Shown one piece after another: positions 47,990-57,676 of a stretch of DNA of 64,000 bases. Source of the DNA: Komagataella phaffii GS115. Lineage: Eukaryota > Ascomycota > Pichiomycetes > Pichiales > Pichiaceae. The notes under the pieces were generated by a model. It searched no databases. It was not told the DNA's origin and saw only the letters and a program-made list of their open reading frames with translations. The stretch's first letter is position 1. The number at the start of each line of letters is the position of its first letter. A program made the position numbers and the translations under genes. Location: contig NC_012963.1 of assembly GCF_000027005.1 (NCBI RefSeq), positions 2,232,001-2,296,000 on the forward strand, read 5' to 3'.

Positions 47990-49474
47990 ATGGCAGGAAG
48001 TAATAGCATTTCGCTATTGTCTCATTTGACAGTTATTGTAATACGTAGCTGCTTTCAAAAGGTGACTAACGTGGTAAGGAAACCATTCATCGATGAAATA
48101 TTCCACATTCCTCAGGCAAGACAGTATTGCAGAGGGAGATTTGACGTTTGGGATAATAAAATCACGACTCCACCGGGTTTATACTGGTTGGGTTATGTCT
48201 GGGTAAAAATTCTAGCAGTGCTCAATGGCGGCGAGTTTAAATGTGATACCAATACTCTGAGGGATATCAACTTCGTAGGATTTGTTGTGTTACAGCTTCT
48301 GATTTTCTACCTTCAGAAGGGGACTACGGGTAATAGCTACTCTACAAGTTCCATATCATTGAATCCGTTGATCACATTATACTATTCGTTATTCTACACT
48401 GATGTTTGGTCTACAGTTTTTATTGTGGCCTCTTATGTTGTTATTGTCAAACAGCCGTTTGGTAAATATAGAAGTGCGACGATTTCAGCGTTCATAGGAC
48501 TGGCAAGTGTGACCTTCAGACAGACAAACATTATATGGAATGCCCTGATTCTAGCAACCTTCATTGATCAACAGATCGACCCGAAAGATCGAACGAATTC
48601 ATTCTCCGACATAAAACTCTTTATCGCTGAAACATGGAGAAACATCCTGGGAGTACTTCCGTTTGCCATCAACTTTGGACTCTTTTTGGCATTTGTTTAC
48701 ACCAATGGAGGAATAACATTAGGTGATAAGCAGAATCATGTTTTCAGTGTCCATATTGCTCAATTATTTTACTTTACCTCTTTTGTTGCAATGCTTTCCA
48801 TTCCATTGTGGATATCGCCCTCTTTTTTCCTGGGATACTTGAAACTTTTGAGACAAAACATAATCTCGACCATCATCTCGTGGGCTGTGATAGCTTTACT
48901 TGTGCATTACTTTACTGTTGTGCATCCATTTTTACTTGCCGATAACCGTCATTACACATTTTATATTTGGAGAAGAATCATCAACTTGACAGCCTATTCC
49001 AGATATATGCTAGCCCCCGCCTACCATTTCTCCATTTATGTCACCTTCAAAATGCTTGCTGATAACATTCTCTCGCTCCCTAACGAGCAAGAGATACAAC
49101 AGCAAGAGACAGAGTACGAGCAGAAGGAAAGGTTTACAGAGGAGGATTTTGCTGATGAAGGGGAAGATCCCATCAAGCCCACCTTCATTACCATTGCTGC
49201 ACTTTCAATATGCACTGCTCTTACTTTAGTGCCGTCTCCCCTTTTTGAGCCACGATATTTCATTATTCCATTCACTTTCTGGAGGCTTCTAGTCCGTCCT
49301 TCGGACAGCACTTTGTTTGAGAATGAGTCTTTGAAAAAAACCAACAATCGCACAAGATTATTGTTTGAGTTAGCATACTTTGTCGCTTTCACGTATCTTC
49401 TTTACGAAGTATTCATCCAATACACTTTCAAATGGCCCAGTGAGCCCCTGGAATATCAGAGAATCATCTGGTGA
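47990..49474 (+). CDS. DIE2: Alpha-1,2-glucosyltransferase Alg10 (Die2)
   Basis: Alg10/Die2 adds the third, terminal glucose from dolichyl-P-glucose to the lipid-linked oligosaccharide in the ER lumen, the step that makes the glycan a good substrate for oligosaccharyltransferase. The 494-residue protein has about ten hydrophobic segments and the family signature FIDEIFHIPQARQYCRGRFDVWDNKITTPPG, cited in parts: PFIDEIFHIPQARQYC and WDNKITTPPGLY near residues 28-65. SVTFRQTNIIWN near 173 and LADNRHYTFYIWRR near 311 are further matches. An acidic, Gln-rich loop (QEIQQQETEYEQ) lies near 365. The last 11 bp overlap the end of KNR4. Confidence 0.95.
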   Translation: MAGSNSISLLSHLTVIVIRSCFQKVTNVVRKPFIDEIFHIPQARQYCRGRFDVWDNKITTPPGLYWLGYVWVKILAVLNGGEFKCDTNTLRDINFVGFVVLQLLIFYLQKGTTGNSYSTSSISLNPLITLYYSLFYTDVWSTVFIVASYVVIVKQPFGKYRSATISAFIGLASVTFRQTNIIWNALILATFIDQQIDPKDRTNSFSDIKLFIAETWRNILGVLPFAINFGLFLAFVYTNGGITLGDKQNHVFSVHIAQLFYFTSFVAMLSIPLWISPSFFLGYLKLLRQNIISTIISWAVIALLVHYFTVVHPFLLADNRHYTFYIWRRIINLTAYSRYMLAPAYHFSIYVTFKMLADNILSLPNEQEIQQQETEYEQKERFTEEDFADEGEDPIKPTFITIAALSICTALTLVPSPLFEPRYFIIPFTFWRLLVRPSDSTLFENESLKKTNNRTRLLFELAYFVAFTYLLYEVFIQYTFKWPSEPLEYQRIIW

Positions 49475-50513
49475 TGTTGACAATGTTTTCCTTATGCTGT
49501 TCCAACACCCGTTTCTTCAAAACATCAAAGTAACTTACCTCTTGCTTAGTAAGTGGGTCAATGTATGCTAAACCAGCAAAAGTCCCATACATATCATTCT
49601 GATAATCCAACTTCCAGTTCTTCGACTCGAGATCTCCAGCTACGAGTAATAAAAAATCTCCCCAATTGCGAGCAACCAGATATTTGGTATCGAAATCTCT
49701 CCCAAACAGTATCACCTGACCCACTGTTCCTTTCTCATCTGGAGCAAGATCCAGAGCCACATGGTTCCCCATATAATCCGTTAGCACCGGAATCCAGTTC
49801 GAGTGACTGTAACTAGGAATGATTGTCTTTTCTGGTATAGAACGCTGTGGTGGTAGAGTTAGCGGTTTGATCTGTGTCGAGTCGTCGAAGGGAGAACTTG
49901 ACAAGTGGCCGGATTTGTGATTCTCATTCTTCAAATACCCTAATTGTGGCTGGGAGATGTTATTAACGCTGTGGGCGCTCTTAGCTTTCGCCAGGTCCAT
50001 TTCGATTTTGTTTGTGATTTTTCTCCAATTTTTGGTCATAGAGATAATTGAGTCCAAGGACATGAGTTCTAACCCGAATATCAGCCCACTGGAATCCTGA
50101 CTAGATTCGGTATACTCTTGACCATCATGGATGGAAATGGATTTGACGAAGCAAGGGGGAAACTCAATTCCCAAATCTTTTTGAGCACAAATTATGTCGG
50201 GGACTGTCACAGGTTTAGCAAATCTGGAGGATAGTTCGTGTTTCGAACACCACTCGTCAAGCAATTGCCATGCAAAAACGACTTCCTCAGTGCCTTCTGC
50301 TCCTTCAGCAGCTTTGACTGGATCCACTGATAGTTTATTGAATAGTGTGTCGTCAGGATATGATGTCAATGAGGCTTTGACAAATGTACCGGAGTTATTC
50401 TTAGCCAGAAAATCCTCCGATTTAATCGTTGTTTGGTTCGATTTGTAATCAGCATATCTATCGTTGGTGGTAGTGCTATATAGGAGCTGTTTGAGAGAGG
50501 ATTTCCAGCCCAT
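49464..50513 (-). CDS. KNR4: Cell wall assembly regulator Smi1/Knr4
   Basis: Knr4/Smi1 links cell-wall integrity (Pkc1-Slt2) and calcineurin signalling with morphogenesis. The 349-residue protein has the SMI1_KNR4 (SUKH) domain: a start of MGWKSSLKQLLYS, then DIICAQKDLGIEFPPCFVKSISIHDGQE near 105-132, NWIPVLTDYMGNHVALDLAPDEKGTVGQVILFGRDF (seen in parts near 241-276) and RNWGDFLLLVAGDLES. It is shorter than S. cerevisiae Knr4 (505), mainly by a shorter C-terminal disordered region. A central Ser/Pro-rich linker holds likely phosphosites. Confidence 0.93.
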   Translation of the reverse strand: MGWKSSLKQLLYSTTTNDRYADYKSNQTTIKSEDFLAKNNSGTFVKASLTSYPDDTLFNKLSVDPVKAAEGAEGTEEVVFAWQLLDEWCSKHELSSRFAKPVTVPDIICAQKDLGIEFPPCFVKSISIHDGQEYTESSQDSSGLIFGLELMSLDSIISMTKNWRKITNKIEMDLAKAKSAHSVNNISQPQLGYLKNENHKSGHLSSSPFDDSTQIKPLTLPPQRSIPEKTIIPSYSHSNWIPVLTDYMGNHVALDLAPDEKGTVGQVILFGRDFDTKYLVARNWGDFLLLVAGDLESKNWKLDYQNDMYGTFAGLAYIDPLTKQEVSYFDVLKKRVLEQHKENIVNITR

Positions 50514-50667
50514 GACGATGACTTGATTACGACTAGTTTCAAGAATGAATCAAAAGCCAGAAAAAAAAAACGCGTACAATTATCTCGCCTCATCTGTGGA
50601 GGTTATTTATATCTTTTCCTTTTTTACTAAGAGAAAACTTATACTAGTTATATACAATCAACCAGGA

Positions 50668-51579
50668 CTATTTATGAGTTCTGGCGTCAGACACAGTGTT
50701 CAACAATAAGGAGTCATTATCTAACAAAATACGGTTAGGGGAATTGGAAAGAATGTGAGCAATCTCCCTAGCAGTATCAAGTCTTTTTAATTCAACGTAG
50801 TCCTTAGATTTCTTGATAGCTTCACCAATCAATTGGGCTGACTTGGCCTCACCTTGTGCCTTGACTAAAGTGGATTGCTTCTCTTGTCTTGCCTTATCGA
50901 CTACGAATGCAGCTCTTTGAGCATCTTGCTGAGCAATCTGCTTTGCTTCGACGGCGGTGGAAAACTCGGGAGAGAAAGCCATTGCTGTCAAAGATACATC
51001 ATCCAGGAGAATGTTGAATTTTGCTGCACGTCTGACTAAGTTTTCTCTCACCAAACGGGAGACCTTCTCTCTTTGGGTGATCAATTGTGAGGCATTGAAT
51101 TGAGCAACGACGGATTTTAAAACTTCGTTGACAATTGAGGGCAGGACTCTCTCATCGTAATCCTGACCCAAAGTTCTATAAATAGTTGGTAATGCTTTTA
51201 TATCAGGTCTGCTCAAAACTCTGCATGTTATATTGACCATCTGCAAATCTTTGGTACCGGTTAACGAGGCAACATTCCTTGGCTTAGCTCTAACTTCATA
51301 AAGTACTGGAGTCTGAAACCATGGAATAGCAAAATGAGTTCCCTCATTGTAAATTTGGGATTGGACACCGGCCAACCTAGAGTAAATTATAGCTCTCTGA
51401 CCACCGTCAACGTTGAATAACGAGGCATTTAGAGTTAAAGCTGCTGCACCTAGAAGAATCAGTCCCCCAGCCCCGGCAAAAATTCCCATGGGGCCTGGTC
51501 CCTTCCTTGAGCCAGTGTTGGCACTGGAAGCCCTTTTCTGGAGCTCTCTTGCAAATCGTTCCCAATTTTGGTTGTTCAT
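50668..51579 (-). CDS. PHB2: Prohibitin-2
   Basis: Phb2 pairs with Phb1 in the ring complexes of the mitochondrial inner membrane that chaperone new membrane proteins and restrain the m-AAA protease. The 303-residue protein has the N-terminal membrane anchor (MGIFAGAGGLILLGAAALTL near 29-48). The SPFH/band-7 domain follows (VDGGQRAIIYSRLAGVQ to AKFNILLDDVSLTAMAFSPEFSTAVEAKQ), then the coiled coil (QRAAFVVDKARQEKQSTLVKAQGEAKSA). ATG at 51579 is the first in frame. A nearby CCAAT (51693-51697) has poor flanks. Confidence 0.96.
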   Translation of the reverse strand: MNNQNWERFARELQKRASSANTGSRKGPGPMGIFAGAGGLILLGAAALTLNASLFNVDGGQRAIIYSRLAGVQSQIYNEGTHFAIPWFQTPVLYEVRAKPRNVASLTGTKDLQMVNITCRVLSRPDIKALPTIYRTLGQDYDERVLPSIVNEVLKSVVAQFNASQLITQREKVSRLVRENLVRRAAKFNILLDDVSLTAMAFSPEFSTAVEAKQIAQQDAQRAAFVVDKARQEKQSTLVKAQGEAKSAQLIGEAIKKSKDYVELKRLDTAREIAHILSNSPNRILLDNDSLLLNTVSDARTHK

Positions 51580-51915
51580 ACTGGTTGTGTAGGTGGTGGC
51601 GAGTGCAATGAAGAACTTCGAGTTCTCTCTAGCGAAACTTCTGGATGTCGGATGTTTGAAACTGGCTTTTTACATGATGCCGGCCAGTTAGCCCAATGTC
51701 AAGAAACGATGCATTAATTTGGTTAAATTAGAAGGGTCATGATTTACGTGAGGTTTCAGCTGATTGCAGCTAATTTTACCTCTCAATTCATCATAATAAT
51801 CTTAACAGTCTGTAATTAATCTGTCAACTGATCTTACATAAGCTGGTGATCATTCGCTAGTCATCTTCCCCAAAGGTTAGGTCATCTTTGTCCCCCCCAG
51901 ATTAACCTAGTAATC
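51580..51915. promoter_or_regulatory. Divergent spacer PHB2/NAS6
   Basis: A 336-bp promoter region. GGTGGCGAG at 51595-51603 is one base from the Rpn4 box (PACE), but it sits right next to the PHB2 start rather than NAS6. Otherwise AT-rich sequence with nothing firm. Confidence 0.3.
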
Positions 51916-52605
51916 ATGTCAGAAATTCACAAGGCTGCATTAGAAGGAGATCTTAAAACCGTCCAGAATATTTTGGGGGACACACCAAAGGCAGCAGCTT
52001 TTCAAAATGAGGACGATGGTAACAAAACTCCCCTTCACTGGGCAATTGCCTTCCAACATGTTGAAATTGTGACGAAACTTCTAGATGCGCTAAGGCAACA
52101 AAAAATCGACTTGGATGATTTGACAGATGATTCAGGATGGAACCCACTACATACTGCTGCTAGCATCGGTAACATTGACATTGTGGATGCAATTCTACAT
52201 TATGATCCAGCTCCTGATGTGGACCAGACGACGTCTAACGGCCAAACAGCACTACATTTTGCCGTCTCAAAGAATTTCAAAGACACTGTGGAGCTTCTTT
52301 TAGAAAACAAGGCATCAGTACGGATCAAGGACAAAAAGGGACAATACCCCATTCACAGAGCCGCTAGCATTGGCTCACTGAGTCTGATTAAACTATTGGC
52401 TGAAAAGTCATCCCCCTTGAACTTCAAGGATATCTATGGATTCACACCCTTGCATCACGCGTTATCCGAAGGCCATGCTGATGCCGCTGTATTGCTGGTA
52501 GAACTGGGAGCAGATAAAACTATTGAGGATTCAGAGGGACATGTTCCGCTGCAGGTGGCTGTTGACGAGAAGACTGCTGTGTATTTCAAACAACATACTG
52601 AATAG
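51916..52605 (+). CDS. NAS6: Proteasome assembly chaperone Nas6 (gankyrin homologue)
   Basis: Nas6 binds the Rpt3 tail and helps assemble the 19S proteasome base. The 229-residue protein (S. cerevisiae 228) is made of about seven ankyrin repeats: KTPLHWAIAFQHVEIV near 36, GWNPLHTAASIGNIDIV near 74, GQTALHFAVSKNFKDTV near 110, GQYPIHRAASIGSLSLI near 143, GFTPLHHALSEGHADAA near 175 and GHVPLQVAVDEKT near 209. There is no signal or membrane segment. Confidence 0.95.
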   Translation: MSEIHKAALEGDLKTVQNILGDTPKAAAFQNEDDGNKTPLHWAIAFQHVEIVTKLLDALRQQKIDLDDLTDDSGWNPLHTAASIGNIDIVDAILHYDPAPDVDQTTSNGQTALHFAVSKNFKDTVELLLENKASVRIKDKKGQYPIHRAASIGSLSLIKLLAEKSSPLNFKDIYGFTPLHHALSEGHADAAVLLVELGADKTIEDSEGHVPLQVAVDEKTAVYFKQHTE

Positions 52606-53005
52606 CTAATAACATACGTTCTCGCAAACTCCTTCCATTTCTGGCACTTCCATCTACCAAGGAAAGAAAAAAGGGGAGCAAAGTCACGTGCTCAGCCCTT
52701 CCTGGGATGCGACCGTTGGACGAGAAGTGGGAACTCATCGGGTACGGCATTTCTTTATGCATACATTTCTTTTTTTATTGACTCGATGCAGAATATACTT
52801 CTTGTTTCTACGCTCCCTAACGTGACAAAAAATCGTATGGCATTAACTGGAGACTTCTACCCGCCGAAACCGATCCTCTACTCTCCGCATTATGGACCGC
52901 TAAGTTGATTTCATCCAACACTTGCATTTATTTCTTCCGTACTTTTACTTTCTTTTTCTCCTTTCTCTGACTTTTCAGTTTTATTCTTTCCATCAAATCC
53001 TATTC
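52606..53005. promoter_or_regulatory. NAS6 3' flank and permease promoter
   Basis: 400 bp. A TCACGTG E-box lies at 52684-52690, about 320 bp above the permease ATG, and T-rich tracts precede the start. An open frame continues 84 nt upstream of the chosen ATG but begins with TTG, so 53006 is the first ATG and gives a typical hydrophilic permease N-terminus. No GATA cluster was seen. Confidence 0.4.
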
Positions 53006-54736
53006 ATGTCAGGTAAAGAGAAAATCGAGAACCTGGATGCCGTCTCTGTGCTAACATCGACGGCAGATCCATCTGTCTCCAACCCAAGTAAGTGGCAGGA
53101 GTTCAAAGACTCCTTCAAACGCGCCGACTTAGATGAGTCAGCCTTCTCCCCAGGTATGACAGAAGCTGAGAGAGCTATAGCGGCAACTGCCAATTCTCCT
53201 ATGCAAAAATCCCTTAAGCCAAGGCATATTCTGCTAATTACTCTAGGTGGAAACATAGGTACTGGTCTATTTGTCAGTTCTGGAACGGCCCTAAGAACGG
53301 GAGGACCATTAGGTGTTTTAATAGGGTGGATTATCACGGGTGCATGTTGTTATACAGTCGTCCAAGCAATGGCCGAACTCACTGTCAGATTCCCAGTCGC
53401 AGGTTCGCATACCACATTTGCCAATCGTTTCATTGACAGATCCTTTGGTTTTGCAGTGGCATGGGATTACGCTCTGCTATGGTTAATTGTTCTTCCATTG
53501 GAATTAGTGGCTGCCTCAATGACCATTAAGTTTTGGACCACCAGCATCAATCCAGACATATTTGTGGCGATATTTTATGTTTTCATCGTAGCAGTTAATT
53601 TCTTCGGGGTTAAAGGGTATGGAGAGGCGGAATTTGTCTTTTCATCCATCAAAATCGTAACCATCATGGGTTTCATAATATTAGCTTTGGTGTTGATCTG
53701 CGGTGGAGGTCCAACTCACGAATACATAGGTGCACAATATTGGCATGATCCAGGAGCATTGGCGTCTGGATTCAAAGGTGTGTGTTCAGTTTTTGTCAGT
53801 GCTGCCATGTCTTATATGGGTACTGAAGTGTGTGGTCTAGCTGCTGCCGAATCAGCCAACCCAAGAAAAGCCCTTCCAGCTGCCATTAAACACGTATTCT
53901 GGAGAATTCTTTTATTCTACATTGTTGTGCTACTTTTAGTTGGTATGTTGGTTCCCTTTAACTCTGAAAGGTTACTGGGAGCTGGAGGGGGAACATCTGC
54001 ATCGCCATTTGTCATCGCAATCCAAACACACACAATCTCAGGCCTTCCATCTGTTATGAATGCCGTCATCATGCTATCACTACTTTCAGTAGGTAATTCT
54101 GCCACCTTTTCGTGCTCCAGAACAATTTGTGCTCTCGCTGCTCAAGGCATGGCACCGAAGATATTTGCCTACGTTGATCGTAAAGGAAGGCCGCTATATG
54201 CCCTACTGCTATCTGCAGTAGTGGGACTGTTTTCCTTTATCGCTGCCTACAAGGATCAAGACACCGTATTCGCATGGCTATTGAGTATCTCAGGTCTGAG
54301 CTCCATATTTCTGTGGTCTGCCATTGTTCTGTCGCACATTCGATTCCGATATGCGATGAAAAAACAAGGTAGATCATTGGATGAACTTGCCTATGTGAGT
54401 AACACAGGGGTGTATGGGTCATATTTTGGACTGCTAGTCAACATCCTGATCGTCATTTGTCAATTCTGGGTTTCACTCTTCCCAGTAGGAGGAGCAGAGC
54501 CATCCCCCGTCATCTTCTTTCAAGGGTACCTATGTGTTCCGTTAGTGCTAGTATTATACCTGGGACACAAAATCTACAAGAGAAATTGGGCAATGTACAT
54601 TCGCAGTGAAGAGATGGACTTGGATACAGGCCGCAGAGAGATGGACCTTAACCTATTAAAGCAGGAGGTTGCAGAGGAAAGAGAACTCCTAAGGCAGAAA
54701 CCATTTTGGTACCGCACTTACAAGTTCTGGTGCTAA
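53006..54736 (+). CDS. Amino acid permease (YAT/GAP1-type)
   Basis: A 576-residue plasma-membrane amino acid/proton symporter with 12 expected membrane segments. The hydrophilic N-terminal tail is acidic and Ser-rich. The first transmembrane motif KPRHILLITLGGNIGTGLFVSSG lies near residues 70-90 (seen as HILLITLGGNIGTGLF). EVCGLAAAESANPRKALP is the family signature between helices near 270, and NSATFSCSRTICALAAQGMAPK lies near 365. The protein ends FWC, the C-terminal sequence of yeast YAT permeases, whose Cys is palmitoylated in known members. Substrate range cannot be read; Gap1, Hip1 and basic-amino-acid permeases are all close. Confidence 0.88.
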   Translation: MSGKEKIENLDAVSVLTSTADPSVSNPSKWQEFKDSFKRADLDESAFSPGMTEAERAIAATANSPMQKSLKPRHILLITLGGNIGTGLFVSSGTALRTGGPLGVLIGWIITGACCYTVVQAMAELTVRFPVAGSHTTFANRFIDRSFGFAVAWDYALLWLIVLPLELVAASMTIKFWTTSINPDIFVAIFYVFIVAVNFFGVKGYGEAEFVFSSIKIVTIMGFIILALVLICGGGPTHEYIGAQYWHDPGALASGFKGVCSVFVSAAMSYMGTEVCGLAAAESANPRKALPAAIKHVFWRILLFYIVVLLLVGMLVPFNSERLLGAGGGTSASPFVIAIQTHTISGLPSVMNAVIMLSLLSVGNSATFSCSRTICALAAQGMAPKIFAYVDRKGRPLYALLLSAVVGLFSFIAAYKDQDTVFAWLLSISGLSSIFLWSAIVLSHIRFRYAMKKQGRSLDELAYVSNTGVYGSYFGLLVNILIVICQFWVSLFPVGGAEPSPVIFFQGYLCVPLVLVLYLGHKIYKRNWAMYIRSEEMDLDTGRREMDLNLLKQEVAEERELLRQKPFWYRTYKFWC

Positions 54737-54982
54737 TCCTGTACCTATGCATAGCTCGAAGCACGAGCAATTAGAAAACTACCATAAATAATAAATGAAA
54801 TGACTAAAGACTGATTATTTTGGCCCAGAGGGACTTGAACAGTAGGCATCTAAGCTCACTTGCTGAAATGCGCATACTGCAGTTTGTAGTGAAAAAGCTT
54901 ATGTAATGCCTTTACAAACGACAAAAAAAAATTAGGAAGGCAAAAAAATATCGTTTGATCTTTGTAGAAAATCATTAGAGTT
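54737..54982. other. Permease 3' flank and ZPR1 promoter, with a short tRNA-like tail
   Basis: The segment at 54824-54842, read on the minus strand, gives GTTCAAGTCCCTCTGGGCC plus A, like the 3' end of a tRNA (T-loop TTCAAGT and an acceptor ending CCA). The T-stem does not pair with the sequence before it and no cloverleaf forms. It could be a tRNA remnant or chance. The rest is AT-rich promoter. Confidence 0.3.
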
Positions 54983-56401
54983 ATGGATAAAGACCAACAA
55001 CAGGAAGCTCAGAACAAGAAACAGAAGACTGATGAGAAGGAGGAATTTTTTCAACCATTAGGGCAACAGGCCCAGGAGGGAGTTAGCTACACCGGAGCTA
55101 CTGATGCTGAGGGCCATCCGGTCCAGGAGATTGAATCTCTCTGCATGAAATGTGGAAAGAATGGTGTCACAAGACTATTATTAACTAGTATTCCCTACTT
55201 TAGGGAGGTAGTTATCATGTCTTTTGAATGTTCCCACTGTGGCTTCAAGAACAGTGAGATGCAACCCGCTTCTAAGATCCAAGAGAAAGGATGCAAGTAC
55301 ATGCTGAAAATTGAGAATGTCAAAGATTTCAACAGGCAAGTCGTCAAGAGTGAAACATGCACATGCGAGTTCAAAGAATTGGAGCTTGAGATTCCTGCTC
55401 AAAAGGGGCAGATAATCACCGTCGAGGGACTTCTATCTGGGATGATTGAAGACTTGTCTGCGGAACAGGAAGCCAGAAAGACTCAACAACCTGAAATATA
55501 TGAAAAGATTGAGGAATTTGTTGCAAAAGTGAAGTCGGTTCTACTGGGAAGTCATTTTCCCTTGACGTTTATTCTAGATGACCCCTCCGGGAACTCTTGG
55601 GTGGAATATATCCCTGGCGAACCTCAGCACAAATGGTCTCAGGTTGAATATACGAGAACTCCACAGCAGAATGTGCAACTTGGGCTGGTCTCTGCCGATG
55701 AAGTGGCTCAACACGAACTTGCTGCATCAAATACTAAAGACAGAAACCCGACCAGTAGTGGCTTTATTTCTGATCAGACTGATATTGAAAACTTTGAGAA
55801 CGAAGTCCAGACGTTTCAAGCCACTTGTCCTTCATGCTATGCTTCTTGCTCTACTAATATGAAAATGGTGAATATTCCTCATTTCAAAGAAGTCATTATC
55901 ATGGCTACAGTGTGCGATAGATGCGGCTACAAATCAAATGAAGTCAAAACCGGTGGTGCCATCCCAGATAAGGGAAAAAAGATCACTCTGAAAGTGGTGA
56001 ACGCTGAAGATTTGGCTAGAGATATCCTTAAATCTGAAACATGTGGATTGACGGTTCCAGAGCTACATCTAGACTTGACCCCAGGCACCCTGGGTGGTAG
56101 ATTTACTACCATTGAAGGGTTATTGCGTCAAGTCCAGGAGGAATTGCATGATCGAGTGTTCACTGAAACCTCAGACTCTATGGATGAGGCTACAAAAACC
56201 CGTTGGGAAACATTCCTGCAAAGAATAAAGGACGCTGCCGATGGAAAGATCAAGTTCACTATCACCATGGAAGACCCATTGGCCTCCTCTTATATTCAGA
56301 ACGTCTACGCTCCAGATCCAGATCCAAACATGACCACGGAAGAGTTCGTACGTAGTAAAGAGGTTGACCAAGACTTGGGACTTACAGACATGCACGTTTG
56401 A
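54983..56401 (+). CDS. ZPR1: Zinc-finger protein Zpr1
   Basis: Zpr1 is an essential chaperone that helps fold translation elongation factor eEF1A and shuttles between cytoplasm and nucleus. The 472-residue protein has the duplicated ZPR1 architecture. Each half starts with a CX2C...CX2C zinc finger: CMKCGKN...CSHCGF near residues 53-84 and CPSCYAS...CDRCGY near 283-314. Each is followed by a beta-barrel domain with TIEGLL-type motifs (ITVEGLLSGMIEDL near 146, FTTIEGLLRQVQEEL near 372). It matches S. cerevisiae Zpr1 (486). Confidence 0.96.
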   Translation: MDKDQQQEAQNKKQKTDEKEEFFQPLGQQAQEGVSYTGATDAEGHPVQEIESLCMKCGKNGVTRLLLTSIPYFREVVIMSFECSHCGFKNSEMQPASKIQEKGCKYMLKIENVKDFNRQVVKSETCTCEFKELELEIPAQKGQIITVEGLLSGMIEDLSAEQEARKTQQPEIYEKIEEFVAKVKSVLLGSHFPLTFILDDPSGNSWVEYIPGEPQHKWSQVEYTRTPQQNVQLGLVSADEVAQHELAASNTKDRNPTSSGFISDQTDIENFENEVQTFQATCPSCYASCSTNMKMVNIPHFKEVIIMATVCDRCGYKSNEVKTGGAIPDKGKKITLKVVNAEDLARDILKSETCGLTVPELHLDLTPGTLGGRFTTIEGLLRQVQEELHDRVFTETSDSMDEATKTRWETFLQRIKDAADGKIKFTITMEDPLASSYIQNVYAPDPDPNMTTEEFVRSKEVDQDLGLTDMHV

Positions 56402-56505
56402 ATATGGACGTATATTATAGCGGAAAGAATAAATAAATAAGAAATAATACCAACTATCGAACCAGTCGAAGCAATCAACTATTTCCTGCAAAAACTAGTG
56501 AAACA

Positions 56506-56784
56506 TCATTCATTCTCCTCGGAACTGGCACTGACGACTGATGATTTTCTGCTGTCCACCGAGGACTTCTTCATCTTCAAACTTTCCTCTTCCGTAAGTG
56601 GATCACCTGGAATCACAGGATGAAAGTATGCTCTCGGAGTATTCCTCAGATTCGGAGTAGTGGTCTGGGGATCATCGTCAGGAAATCCTGAGCTTCTAGT
56701 TGATAATTGCGGTGTTGAGTAGTAGCTACCGGTGTTGGAGGTTCCCCTCATACGGTATAACCATCTGTCTAAAAAGGATGACAT
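56506..56784 (-). CDS. Small unknown Ser/Pro-rich protein
   Basis: The start is taken at 56784 (92 residues, MSSFLDRWLYRMRG). An upstream in-frame ATG at 56838 would add 18 residues (MYISISPLLYKSHKHS) of less certain nature. The N-terminal stretch FLDRWLYRMRG could form an amphipathic helix. Ser/Thr/Pro-rich sequence follows, then RAYFHPVIPGDPLTEEESLKMKK and a Ser-rich end (KSSVDSRKSSVVSASS) with RKSS kinase-type sites. Family unknown. It may be a small phosphorylated adaptor; this is inference. Confidence 0.5.
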   Translation of the reverse strand: MSSFLDRWLYRMRGTSNTGSYYSTPQLSTRSSGFPDDDPQTTTPNLRNTPRAYFHPVIPGDPLTEEESLKMKKSSVDSRKSSVVSASSEENE

Positions 56785-57102
56785 TATAATAGAGTGTTTA
56801 TGAGATTTGTAGAGTAGTGGTGAAATCGATATATACATACGTCCCCAGGGTTTATATACAGTTATTGTGATTCCGGTGTGGAGATCACAATTGCATGACT
56901 AATACGATCCACAAACCTAGAACCAATTTTTTGCAGTAGAGGTTGCTTAATAATAGTGTGTCAAGGAGGGGATGAAATGCGTTGCTTTTCGAAACCTTGC
57001 TTTCACGATGACCTCGACTCTCATATTTCAATCGTCAGACCTAGTGACAGCTCTTATCGAGCTTATTACCTAATCAATGCTAGTGTCCTCGTCATTTTCC
57101 TC

Positions 57103-57468
57103 TTAGGGATTTCTCTCCCTTTTCCACCATGAGTACGAGGATGTCGGATGTTCTGCATCGGAATCTGGTGTTGGCTGGATTTTCCCCTGCTCTTGCAATA
57201 GACGTATTTTTTCCTGAATATACTTGTCTCTCTCATCATCCACATACTTTGTAGCCTGTCTGGAGGCGATGCAATCTCTCATCACTTTGCTTTGTTTACG
57301 GCACTTGAACCAAGCGCTGTACCCTGACGATGCAGCACAGTCTGCAAACTTTTTGACATCATCGTCGCATGCTTTATAGGTAGTTGTTTTCCAGTTCTCA
57401 AACACTTCCTTCTCTTCTTTGGGGGTCAAAACCCAAGGAGGAAGCCCATCTATTCTCTTTCTATCCAT
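57103..57468 (-). CDS. CMC1: Cytochrome c oxidase assembly protein Cmc1
   Basis: Cmc1 is a twin-CX9C protein of the mitochondrial intermembrane space, imported by Mia40, that stabilises Cox1 and affects copper delivery to cytochrome oxidase. The 121-residue protein starts with the Cmc1-specific LPPWVLTPKEEKEV near residues 9-22. It then has both CX9C pairs (CDDDVKKFADC near 34-44 and CRKQSKVMRDC near 56-66) and the helix YVDDERDKYIQEKI. No cleavable presequence, as expected. Confidence 0.93.
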   Translation of the reverse strand: MDRKRIDGLPPWVLTPKEEKEVFENWKTTTYKACDDDVKKFADCAASSGYSAWFKCRKQSKVMRDCIASRQATKYVDDERDKYIQEKIRLLQEQGKIQPTPDSDAEHPTSSYSWWKRERNP

Positions 57469-57676
57469 TATATCTGTGTTAGTGTCGTATGATTAGGTGT
57501 ACGATTCAGTGAAGTTTTCTTTTACAGGGGAGTTTGTCGCGAGGGAAGCAAACGGAGGGATGCGCCTCCTAGGTGACTTCTGCCTGGAAAGTGAGGGCCC
57601 TGTGGGATAAGTATCTCGACTGGAAAGGTAAACAGTGCAACTGGTTCCGCTTTGATCTCCCTTCTCCATAAATCCA

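Noticed and set aside
51595..51603. Rpn4 box (PACE) for NAS6
   Set aside because: One mismatch, and it lies next to the PHB2 start rather than the proteasome gene.
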